Shown: piece after piece, positions 1 to 6,216 of the stretch
Layout of the letters: every line of letters starts with the position of its first letter
Position numbering within the stretch: position 1 is the stretch's first letter
DNA from: Flavobacteriales bacterium UBA4660
GTDB lineage: Bacteria; Bacteroidota; Bacteroidia; Flavobacteriales_D; Sanyastnellaceae
Reading direction: 5' to 3'
DNA length: 18,301 bases
Assembly (NCBI GenBank): GCA_002405435.1
Contig: DHLU01000051.1
Span: 1 to 18,301 of the forward strand
Made by a program: the position numbers and the translations under genes
Notes under the pieces: model-generated
What the model was told of the DNA's origin: nothing
Databases searched by the model: none
The model's input: the letters and a program-made list of their open reading frames with translations, nothing else

Positions 1-629
1 AGACCATCATAGGCCGTTGTGCCCTTGCCGGCTGTAGTCGTAGTGTTGAGCACAAAAAGTTTTTCACTAAAGTCTCCCGTTCCCCTGTGCTCCAGTCCTT
101 CTATGGCAAGAAAATAGGGCAATGACTGGTCGTCGTATTTCACGCTGCCCTTTTCGACATAGTATTCCTTCAGAGAAATCCGGAAGGCCGCTGCCGGTGC
201 CGCTGCCGCCGTATCTGCAACTGCCGCAGTATCGGCTTTCATGATGTCCCAGTTGGCCAGGCCCTCGCGCGTTACCCGGATGTCAATCACCGGCGCTACC
301 AGTCCGATTTTTTTTACCTTGATTTCATCGCCAAACAAACTCATCAGGTCAATGACCACTTCGAGCGAACCGATGTCGGCCAGCATGACGCTGTCGAAGG
401 GGGCAACGGAGTTTTGCACGGTGAATTTCTCGATGCTCAGACGCGCATTCGGAAAATTGGAAATCAGGCTGATGCCAACGTCCTTGAAATCCACCCGGGC
501 ATTCAACTGCTCATTGGCAGCAGACTTGATGGCTTCGATGATTTTCCCCTTGAAGAGGAACGGCAGGGTAACCAGCAATACCAGGAGCACGAGGAGGGTG
601 ATGCCGGTCCATTTGAAAAATTTCTTCAT
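1..629 (-). CDS. AsmA-like membrane-anchored protein, N-terminal part (cut by window edge)
   Basis: This reading frame starts at ATG 629 and stays open to the window edge, so about 209 codons are visible and the C-terminus is missing. It begins MKKFFKWTGITLLVLLVLL, a short basic start followed by one hydrophobic segment at about residues 8-26, as expected for an inner-membrane anchor facing the periplasm. After it come alternating beta-type segments and the phrase GLANWDI, which resembles the 'ANWDL' element of AsmA-family proteins. An Ala-rich stretch (about residues 130-147) follows. AsmA-like proteins are large periplasmic bridge or outer-membrane-biogenesis proteins; that role is inferred from the family. 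It lies 134 bases downstream of aroC, the largest gap in the minus-strand run, and may have its own promoter. The AsmA assignment is probable, but the diagnostic C-terminal domain lies outside the window. Confidence 0.7.
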   Translation of the reverse strand, partial: MKKFFKWTGITLLVLLVLLVTLPFLFKGKIIEAIKSAANEQLNARVDFKDVGISLISNFPNARLSIEKFTVQNSVAPFDSVMLADIGSLEVVIDLMSLFGDEIKVKKIGLVAPVIDIRVTREGLANWDIMKADTAAVADTAAAAPAAAFRISLKEYYVEKGSVKYDDQSLPYFLAIEGLEHRGTGDFSEKLFVLNTTTTAGKGTTAYDG

Positions 630-655
630 AGTGCGTGTTTGGGGTTCAAAGAAAC

Positions 656-671
656 GCATGGAAACCCATGC
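656..671. repeat. 16-base inverted repeat upstream of the AsmA-like gene
   Basis: GCATGG-AAAC-CCATGC forms a perfect 6-bp stem with a 4-base loop. It sits in the aroC/AsmA intergenic gap, 27 bases upstream of the AsmA-like ATG and just upstream of a weak -7-like element TTTCTTTG (minus strand, 654-647). It could be an operator or a chance palindrome. No T-run follows on the minus strand, so it does not look like an aroC terminator. Confidence 0.25.
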
Positions 672-763
672 CATTGCCTGCGCGTCAACAAGTTTCACGC
701 CATAGGTTTCCACATTTGGCTTTTTTCACAAGACAGCTGACCTGCGCTGCGGGCGTTCTGGCA

Positions 764-1798
764 TCAGTGGTCATTGGTCTTTGCCAGCAGGTAAAAATCA
801 GCCAGCACCAGCGCCGCCATGGCCTCGACCACCGGCACCGCCCTGGGAATGACACAGGGGTCGTGCCGGCCGGTTATTTCCAGGGGGGCAGCGGATTCGC
901 CTTCGACGGATGGCTGGGCGCGGCTGATGCTGCTGACCGGCTTGAAGGCAACGCGAAAAACAAGCGGGTCTCCGGTAGTAATTCCACCGGAAATACCATC
1001 CCGGAAATGGTTGGTTTCCGATCCGCGTTTGCCCGCATTGGCAAATCCGTCGATCATTTCAAATCCTTTGGAAGCCGGGATGGTGAGGAGTCCGTATGCG
1101 AGCCACGCCTGCAACTTTCCGTATATGGGCTCTCCGAGACCGGGCGGTATGCCGCGGCACACGCACACGATGCTTCCGCCCAGGGAATCACCTGCTGCCC
1201 GCGCCGCTTCAATCAGACCCTGCATGCGCGCAGCCGTTGGAGCGTCTGGACAACGGACAGGACTGGCCTCAATAAGGTCGGGAGCCACCTGGTGCCATTC
1301 GCGGTTAAGGCTAATGTCTCCGATAGCCGCGGTATACGCAGTGACCTGTATGCCCGCGTTTCGCAGGAGCATGCTGGCTATGGCCCCTGCGGCTACCCTG
1401 ACCGCTGTTTCCCGCGCACTGCTTCTGCCTCCGCCGCGGTGGTCTCTGATGCCGTATTTGTGCTGCCAGGCCTGGTCGGCATGCCCGGGGCGAAATACAC
1501 CGGCAAGCGCATCATAGTCTTCACTTTTGGCGTCGTGATTTCTGATCAGCCATGCGATGGGTGTGCCAAGCGTTTTGCCCTGAAAAACACCCGAGAGCAA
1601 CTCAAACCGATCGGGTTCGTTGCGCTGCGTTGTCAGCGCCGATTGCCCCGGACGGCGGCGGTCAAGAGCGCGCTGTACCGCAGGCGCGTCAAATGAGAGT
1701 CCGGCCGGAATACCGTCGAGCACGCCCCCGATAGCGGGGCCGTGTGATTCTCCAAAGGTGGTCAGTACCAGGCGATGCCCAAATGAATTAAACGCCAT
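764..1798 (-). CDS. aroC: Chorismate synthase
   Basis: Chorismate synthase is the last step of the shikimate pathway: it converts 5-enolpyruvylshikimate-3-phosphate to chorismate using reduced FMN, in the cytoplasm. At 344 residues it is close to the family's usual length of about 350-390. Family signatures are clear: GESHG at residues 16-20, RPGHAD at 103-108, and RGGGRSSARETA at 121-132, which holds basic and Ser residues of the active site. A third conserved region reads RDGISGG near residue 270. Start ATG 1798 gives the canonical N-terminus (MAFNSFGHRLVLTTFGESHG). It lies one base after the stop of the upstream outer-membrane-type gene (TGA-T-ATG), so translation is probably coupled. No other shikimate or aromatic gene is nearby. 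Confidence 0.97.
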   Translation of the reverse strand: MAFNSFGHRLVLTTFGESHGPAIGGVLDGIPAGLSFDAPAVQRALDRRRPGQSALTTQRNEPDRFELLSGVFQGKTLGTPIAWLIRNHDAKSEDYDALAGVFRPGHADQAWQHKYGIRDHRGGGRSSARETAVRVAAGAIASMLLRNAGIQVTAYTAAIGDISLNREWHQVAPDLIEASPVRCPDAPTAARMQGLIEAARAAGDSLGGSIVCVCRGIPPGLGEPIYGKLQAWLAYGLLTIPASKGFEMIDGFANAGKRGSETNHFRDGISGGITTGDPLVFRVAFKPVSSISRAQPSVEGESAAPLEITGRHDPCVIPRAVPVVEAMAALVLADFYLLAKTNDH

Positions 1799-1799
1799 A

Positions 1800-2597
1800 T
1801 CAGAATCTGAAGTGAGCAGTAAGTTCTATTACACGCAGCCTGAAATACAGGCTTGACGAATTCAGGGTTCCTCCGCCCTCAGGCACGAGAATTTTTTCTT
1901 CAAAGGTAGCCATGTAATAAAACTCAGGACTGAAGTGCGCCTGCAGTTCGACCACGTCACGGATAAATACCTTCCAACCAACCGTGAGTGCTGCGCCCAC
2001 GAGCAGTGCGCGTGTTTGCACGCCGTACCGGGGTTCGACCACCGGCGCCTCCCAGAGGAAAGGCACAATCTCAGGAACGGTATCTCGCCGGTAGGTATAG
2101 TGAGAACGCCTGTTTTCCGACTGGCGCATGCCCACCATCAGATCAACTCCGTACACCGGGGCTACTGCCATGTTGGGCCTCGACCATTCAAATCCCATCC
2201 GCGCGTTGGCAAAGACATCCTTGTCTGATTTGACAAAGAAGGTAACGGTCGAATCCTCCACCCTGATGACATGATCCAGTTCATTGTCATAGTCTTCATA
2301 GAGATCAGGAAAATCAACCACTGCCTGCAACCGCAGCCGCTTGTTGGGGGTTAGGTAGTGCTTGTACACCAGGCCCGCGCGGAAGGTGTAGGGATTTGCA
2401 GCCATCAGCACACTCGCAGGCGACGTGATGTAGAGTCCGAGGCTGTTTTTGCGTGCGGGAAGCGGTTCTTGTTCTTCGGGCGCAGCAACATACTGGGCAC
2501 TGGCAGCACAAAGGCCCGCAAGCAGCGCAGTCAGCACTAGTAGGCACCGCGTATAACGCGTGTATCGTCCGGAGTCATTCAAGGTAAACTGCATCAT
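1800..2597 (-). CDS. Secreted, probably outer-membrane beta-barrel protein of unknown function
   Basis: I do not recognise this as a named family. From ATG 2597 it is 265 residues with an Arg-rich start, a hydrophobic segment (about residues 18-33) and a likely signal-peptidase site after ASA (residues 32-34). The mature part has alternating hydrophobic/polar strands with aromatic girdle-like residues (VDFPDLYEDYDNE, FSPEFYYMATFEE, SLYFRLRVIELTAHFRF) and ends in Phe, the usual last residue of outer-membrane barrels. The frame is open upstream to 2756, but that stretch lies entirely inside the phosphoribosyltransferase gene and would bury the signal peptide. I therefore chose the ATG-ATG at 2597/2594, which overlaps that gene's end by 23 bases. 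The stop lies one base before aroC. Barrel topology is inferred. Confidence 0.7.
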   Translation of the reverse strand: MMQFTLNDSGRYTRYTRCLLVLTALLAGLCAASAQYVAAPEEQEPLPARKNSLGLYITSPASVLMAANPYTFRAGLVYKHYLTPNKRLRLQAVVDFPDLYEDYDNELDHVIRVEDSTVTFFVKSDKDVFANARMGFEWSRPNMAVAPVYGVDLMVGMRQSENRRSHYTYRRDTVPEIVPFLWEAPVVEPRYGVQTRALLVGAALTVGWKVFIRDVVELQAHFSPEFYYMATFEEKILVPEGGGTLNSSSLYFRLRVIELTAHFRF

Positions 2598-3075
2598 GCC
2601 GGTTGCCCAGCTCGACGGAAATATGTTCTTTGAGGTTGGTGCTGAGTGTGAGTCCCACATAATCGGCATGAACAGGAAATTGCCGGTGAAACCTGTCGAC
2701 GAGCGTGGCTGTAGCCAGTCGTTTGGGATTACCTTCCAGGAGATAGCGTACCGCATAGATGAGGGTGCGGCCGCTGTTGATTACATCATCAACCAGGATC
2801 ACTGATTTATTGGCCACATCCCCCAATTGCCCTGACAGCCGCAGCGGACCGGTGAGCGGGTCGTCCTTATCCAGCGTTATAACCAGCCGTGTGACAGGAA
2901 CCATTGGCTCGAGGCGGTCTGCAATGCGCATGGCCAGCTTTTCGCCTCTGCCGGCTACACCGACCACCACAAGTTCTTTTTCGCGGTAATTCTGCTCGAG
3001 AATTTCCGATGCAATGCGGATAATCTTGCGCTGGATCTGCTCTGTGGTAAGAATGAGGGTCTTTTCCTTCGGCAT
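2575..3075 (-). CDS. PyrR-like phosphoribosyltransferase
   Basis: A 166-residue type I phosphoribosyltransferase. The PRPP-binding loop is plain: VILVDDVINSGRTL at residues 92-105, with two acidic residues followed by SGRT. Two further parts resemble the PyrR branch: an N-terminal helix region (TTEQIQRKIIRIASEILEQN) leading into VVVGVAGRGEKLA, and TLVDRFHRQFPVHADYVG at 124-141, which matches PyrR's 'VDRGHRELPI.ADYVG' region. PyrR proteins are uracil phosphoribosyltransferases and, in some Firmicutes, RNA-binding attenuators of pyr operons. Whether this one regulates is unknown, and no pyr gene is adjacent (pyrD is about 14 kb away). It follows the RNA methyltransferase by 57 bases and overlaps the next gene by 23. 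Start ATG 3075 has an imperfect -7-like box (CATCTTTG, minus strand) just upstream. Confidence 0.85.
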   Translation of the reverse strand: MPKEKTLILTTEQIQRKIIRIASEILEQNYREKELVVVGVAGRGEKLAMRIADRLEPMVPVTRLVITLDKDDPLTGPLRLSGQLGDVANKSVILVDDVINSGRTLIYAVRYLLEGNPKRLATATLVDRFHRQFPVHADYVGLTLSTNLKEHISVELGNRHDAVYLE

Positions 3076-3079
3076 GTGG

Positions 3080-3087
3080 CAAAGATG
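3080..3087 (-). promoter_or_regulatory. Weak -7-like box before the phosphoribosyltransferase
   Basis: The minus strand reads CATCTTTG, one mismatch from the Bacteroidota -7 consensus TAnnTTTG, ending about 5 bases before ATG 3075. An AT-rich inverted repeat, ATTTTC-CGATT-GAAAAT (3092-3108), lies directly upstream. I see no convincing -33 TTTG at the usual spacing, so this is tentative. Confidence 0.2.
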
Positions 3088-3132
3088 GTGGATTTTCCGA
3101 TTGAAAATACCGCGTGGGCGGCGCGAAAAAGG

Positions 3133-4557
3133 CTATTTCTCCCAACAGCCGATGGCTTCAATGTGCGCCGTATGAGGAAACTGATCAACCAGGCTCAGTT
3201 TTTTGAGGCTATACCCGGCGTCGCGCAACGCAAGCGCATCGCGCGCCTGGGTGGCCGGATTGCACGACACATACACGATGCGCGGCGCTTCGAGTGCAAT
3301 CACTTTCTGGAGGGTTTTCGGCGCGATACCCGCGCGCGGCGGATCGAGCACTACAGAGGCGATGCGTCCGCGAAAACCGGGATTTTCCTTAAGAAAAGCG
3401 CCCGCATCTGCGGCGATAAAACGAACATGGGGCAGTCCATTCTGTTCGGCATTGACGCGAGCATCGGCAATAGCTGATTCTACGATATCGACACCCACCA
3501 CTTCGCGCACACCTCCGCCTGCGAGCAATTGCGCGATAGTACCGGTACCGCAAAAAAGGTCGAGAACAACCCCGTCTTCAGGCTGTGGTGCTGCCTTTAC
3601 ATATTCGATGGTTTTGGCGTATAGCAAAGCGGCGCAGGCCGGATTGGTCTGAAAAAAACTGGTCATGGATATACGGAAACGAAGTCCTGCCATTGTTTCT
3701 ACGACATGGTCAGTACCGAACACGGTTGTTGAACTTCCGCTAAGCGGAACCGCTCTTTCGCCTTCATCGGTGTTGAGGGTATGGATGACACCGGCCAGGC
3801 GCGAACCGAGGTGCTGGTGAAGAAAGGCGGCAAACTGTGCCGGATCAAAACGGGGGTCTTCGTGGGTCACCAGGTTGACGAGCAATTTGTCTTCAGCCAC
3901 ACTTTTTCGCACCACGAGAAACCTAAAAAATCCCTTGCGCGAAGGGGCATGCCATGCCGGCAGACCGGTGTTTGCGCAGTACCTCCTGATTTCCGGCAAT
4001 AGTTCTTCCCAGGCGCGGTCAAACAGGCCGCTGTCGCCCTCGAGGTTTTCTACCATCCACCAGGTGCCGCGCGCCTTGAAGCCGAGCGAAAACCTGTCGA
4101 CATCCGAACCGGTTGTGGGATCAAACCCGATGGCTGAAAAGGAATACTCCATCTTGTTGCGGTAGTGCCACAGGGCGGGCGAAGGAATGTAGCCATCATA
4201 TACCTTGTCAATCCAGGGCATTTCACCGATTCGCCTGTACACCTCCAGCGTGGTGCGCTCTTTCCACTCCTGCTGAAGGGCCGGCGGTACGGTCGCATAG
4301 GGTGCACCGGGAATGCGGTGGTAGGGAATCTCCACCTCCCGGGGCGATGGGGTAATGACCGCTTTGAGGTTACATTCGGCATACCGTTTTTTCACTTCGG
4401 TTACACGGGCAAGCACCCGCTGACCGGGAATGGCATTTTGGACAAACACAGAAAAGTTCCCCTCTGCGGTAGGAATCCGTGCGAGCCCGACACCACCAAA
4501 AGCCATGTCGATAATTTCCTCATCGATTTCCTGTCCTTTTTTTACGGGTGCAGCCAT
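3133..4557 (-). CDS. rlmD: RlmD/RumA-family uracil-C5 RNA methyltransferase lacking the Fe-S cysteines
   Basis: A SAM-dependent RNA m5U methyltransferase of the RlmD/RlmCD/TrmA family (474 residues). An N-terminal TRAM domain (about residues 8-70) precedes a central region and a C-terminal Rossmann methyltransferase. SAM motif LDLFCGTGTI is at 332-341, LDPPRAG at 404-410, the catalytic Cys in VSCNP at residue 432, and the probable base Glu in HTAHIEAIG at 467. E. coli RlmD ligates a 4Fe-4S cluster through CxxxxxCxxC plus one distal Cys; here the aligned stretch is IPYHRIPGAP (77-86), with Ile, Pro and Pro in those places and no Cys in the distal region. The target, U1939 of 23S rRNA or another site, is therefore uncertain. 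The frame extends to GTG 4587, but I prefer ATG 4557 because family homology begins just after it. Confidence 0.88.
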   Translation of the reverse strand: MAAPVKKGQEIDEEIIDMAFGGVGLARIPTAEGNFSVFVQNAIPGQRVLARVTEVKKRYAECNLKAVITPSPREVEIPYHRIPGAPYATVPPALQQEWKERTTLEVYRRIGEMPWIDKVYDGYIPSPALWHYRNKMEYSFSAIGFDPTTGSDVDRFSLGFKARGTWWMVENLEGDSGLFDRAWEELLPEIRRYCANTGLPAWHAPSRKGFFRFLVVRKSVAEDKLLVNLVTHEDPRFDPAQFAAFLHQHLGSRLAGVIHTLNTDEGERAVPLSGSSTTVFGTDHVVETMAGLRFRISMTSFFQTNPACAALLYAKTIEYVKAAPQPEDGVVLDLFCGTGTIAQLLAGGGVREVVGVDIVESAIADARVNAEQNGLPHVRFIAADAGAFLKENPGFRGRIASVVLDPPRAGIAPKTLQKVIALEAPRIVYVSCNPATQARDALALRDAGYSLKKLSLVDQFPHTAHIEAIGCWEK

Positions 4558-4621
4558 GGTGCAATGATAGGCAGCAGTGCCCGGCACACGCCACAGCGCA
4601 CCGGTAGCAGCGCCTGTGCCC

Positions 4622-5488
4622 TTACCTTATGGGCAAGCGGAGTTTGTCGCCCGGGAGCAGTACGTCTAAGCGGCTGTTTTTGAGCCCCAGGTGTCTGAAG
4701 TGGGTGCGGCATGAATCTGCAGGGTGAAAGACCAGTACCTGGCTTTCGCCTACTACGGTGGCCTCGCCTTTCTCCACCAGCAGTGCCGTCGATTCGTCAA
4801 TGCCAATACCGGCCATACCCCTGTAGTCACAAAGGGCTGTCAGGAGACGGTTGTGTCTGCTGCGGATTACAAAATGCTGGTCGATGATGACCGAGTCGAG
4901 CAGTCCGAGGCCCTCGGCATAGATGGCATTGTCGGTCCAAATTTTGTCGTAGGTAGCTTCGTAGGTTTCCGCGTGTTTCTCATCTCCGGTGATCATCACG
5001 CGGCTCATCATAGCCGCACCGGCGCTGGTTCCGGCCACGGTCGCCCCGTTGTAATAAGCTTCCCTGATGGCTTCATGGATGGGCGTGTTGCGCACAATAT
5101 TCATAAATACGCTCTGATCGCCACCACAGATAAATATGAGGCGCGCCTTTTTCAGTGAGTCGAGCCGGACATGGTTGACATAGTCATCTTCGCCCAGGTT
5201 AAAGTTGAAACAGGGCACCACACTGATTGCCTCGATGCTTTCGGTAAACCACATGAAGGAACTGTCGGGCTCACTGCTGGCCATCGGCAGCACGGCCACA
5301 TAGCCGTCTTCGAGCACACCGCTCGCCGAGAGCATAGCGAGGTTCAGCGAATCGCCTCTGTCGCCGCCACCAATAATAAAAAGTTTGCCTTTCGGGGTCT
5401 TTGCCGGTGCATCGGGCAGCGCATCTGAGCCCCTTGAGCAGGAAAGACAAAAGAGCACGACTAATGCGAGGAAAGTAACAGGTTTCAT
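4622..5488 (-). CDS. Exported cyanophycinase-like serine peptidase (S51)
   Basis: A 288-residue protein of the peptidase S51/cyanophycinase family. Visible family features are KLFIIGGGDRG (35-45), FICGGDQ (119-125), the nucleophile elbow AGTSAGAAMMS with Ser155, IIDQHFVIRSRHNRLL with His205 (201-215), and GIGIDESTALLV (227-238). Family members cleave beta-linked Asp-Arg or aspartyl peptides. A hydrophobic N-terminus ending in CLSC (Cys17) suggests export, perhaps as a lipoprotein, although the lipobox is atypical (Cys at -3, Leu at -2). I chose ATG 5488 over TTG 5500 because it gives a normal signal peptide. It lies 66 bases after lolA and 64 before the RNA methyltransferase. No cyanophycin synthetase is in view, so cyanophycin may not be the substrate. 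Confidence 0.85.
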   Translation of the reverse strand: MKPVTFLALVVLFCLSCSRGSDALPDAPAKTPKGKLFIIGGGDRGDSLNLAMLSASGVLEDGYVAVLPMASSEPDSSFMWFTESIEAISVVPCFNFNLGEDDYVNHVRLDSLKKARLIFICGGDQSVFMNIVRNTPIHEAIREAYYNGATVAGTSAGAAMMSRVMITGDEKHAETYEATYDKIWTDNAIYAEGLGLLDSVIIDQHFVIRSRHNRLLTALCDYRGMAGIGIDESTALLVEKGEATVVGESQVLVFHPADSCRTHFRHLGLKNSRLDVLLPGDKLRLPIR

Positions 5489-5497
5489 AAAGCGTGG

Positions 5498-5505
5498 CAA
5501 AAATA
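5498..5505 (-). promoter_or_regulatory. -7-type box TATTTTTG before the S51 peptidase
   Basis: The minus strand carries TATTTTTG, a full match to TAnnTTTG, 9 bases upstream of ATG 5488. A TTTG lies further upstream, but 25 bases away, longer than the usual 19-21. It may allow separate transcription of the peptidase from within the ftsK-lolA run. The leader would be very short. Confidence 0.3.
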
Positions 5506-5523
5506 GCTACACCCTGAGCCTGA

Positions 5524-5543
5524 CCGCACACAAAGCGGTGCGG
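5524..5543 (-). repeat. Hairpin in the lolA/peptidase gap
   Basis: On the minus strand CCGCAC-CGCTTTGT-GTGCGG forms a 6-bp GC-rich stem with an 8-base loop, starting 11 bases after the lolA stop. It has no T-run behind it, so it is not a standard intrinsic terminator. It could be a weak or RNA-stabilising hairpin between cistrons. Confidence 0.3.
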
Positions 5544-5554
5544 GAAGAACAGCA

Positions 5555-6202
5555 TTAAATCCGGTTATCGGTAACCGATACCCCGGGGTACTTGCTTTTG
5601 TTAAATTGAAAATCGGTGTCGGGAAACTCGGTATTGGTCTTGAGGTTGCGCATGCGGTAAGACATCTCCTGACCATCGCGTTGCTTAACCACTAGTTTGA
5701 AGGCCTCCATCTTGGCCTTGTCTACGTACATCACAATGGTGTGGTAGGGTTTGTCTTTTGGCACAATGGGGTAAAGCTGAATCTGGTAGCAGGGAATTCC
5801 CTCCTCATTGGCTGCGACATTTTTCATTTCATGTCTGAAATCCTTTTCCCAGATGGTAAACATCTGAGAAGGATCGAAAGAATCGTCGGCAACATCCTCG
5901 ACGTTGTCGATGGTGCATTCATTTTCCTTTTTTGAATAACTCCACTGGGTTACCCCGTCGCTTATGACCACATAATCAGGCAGGCTGAGGGCGTATTTCT
6001 GGCCCTTCACTTTCACGGCACCTTCCTGCTTGCGGGTGGTGTTTGCCTTTGGGTCTGACAGCGTGGTCGAAAAATCGGCGGAAACAGTTTTCCAGGTTTT
6101 GGCCTTGGCAGAAAGTTTATCGAGGATATCCTTTGAGGTCTGGGCCCACAGGCCGGATAACGAAATCGTTAAAAAGCTGATTGATAATACAATGTACTTC
6201 AT
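5555..6202 (-). CDS. lolA: LolA-like outer-membrane lipoprotein carrier
   Basis: A 215-residue periplasmic carrier of the LolA family, which ferries lipoproteins from the inner to the outer membrane. A signal peptide is plain (MKYIVLSISFLTISLSGLWAQ, cleavage near residues 20-21). Family-like segments follow: an N-terminal helix then WKTVSADFSTTL, the KVKGQKYALSLPDYVVISDGVTQWSY region (a beta strand pair that in LolA reads 'PDYVVISDGKTLWSY'), FTIWEKDF, and a C-terminal TDFQFNKSKYPGVSVTD. The gene starts 14 bases after the ftsK stop, the same ftsK-lolA order seen in many Bacteroidota, which supports an operon. Enough family phrases are present to be confident of LolA, though the lipoprotein-binding cavity cannot be checked from sequence alone. 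Confidence 0.9.
   Translation of the reverse strand: MKYIVLSISFLTISLSGLWAQTSKDILDKLSAKAKTWKTVSADFSTTLSDPKANTTRKQEGAVKVKGQKYALSLPDYVVISDGVTQWSYSKKENECTIDNVEDVADDSFDPSQMFTIWEKDFRHEMKNVAANEEGIPCYQIQLYPIVPKDKPYHTIVMYVDKAKMEAFKLVVKQRDGQEMSYRMRNLKTNTEFPDTDFQFNKSKYPGVSVTDNRI
5562..5580. repeat. Overlapping alternative hairpins at the lolA 3' end
   Basis: Nineteen bases support two mutually exclusive perfect stems: CGGTTA-TCGG-TAACCG (5562-5577) and TATCGG-TAA-CCGATA (5566-5580). They fall inside the last codons of lolA (VTDNRI), so the pattern may be coding chance. Confidence 0.3.
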
Positions 6203-6216
6203 GTGGTCGTGTGTGT

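Noticed and set aside
635..1696. Long plus-strand open frame (353 codons) opposite aroC
   Set aside because: It lies antisense to a clear chorismate synthase and shows no recognisable protein features; it is a shadow frame.
2598..2756. N-terminal extension of the outer-membrane-type protein
   Set aside because: It lies wholly inside the phosphoribosyltransferase gene and would place the signal peptide in mid-protein.
3076..3132. PyrR-type RNA attenuator before the phosphoribosyltransferase
   Set aside because: The 57-base gap has a short AT-rich dyad but no terminator/antiterminator pair or PyrR-binding loop that I can recognise.
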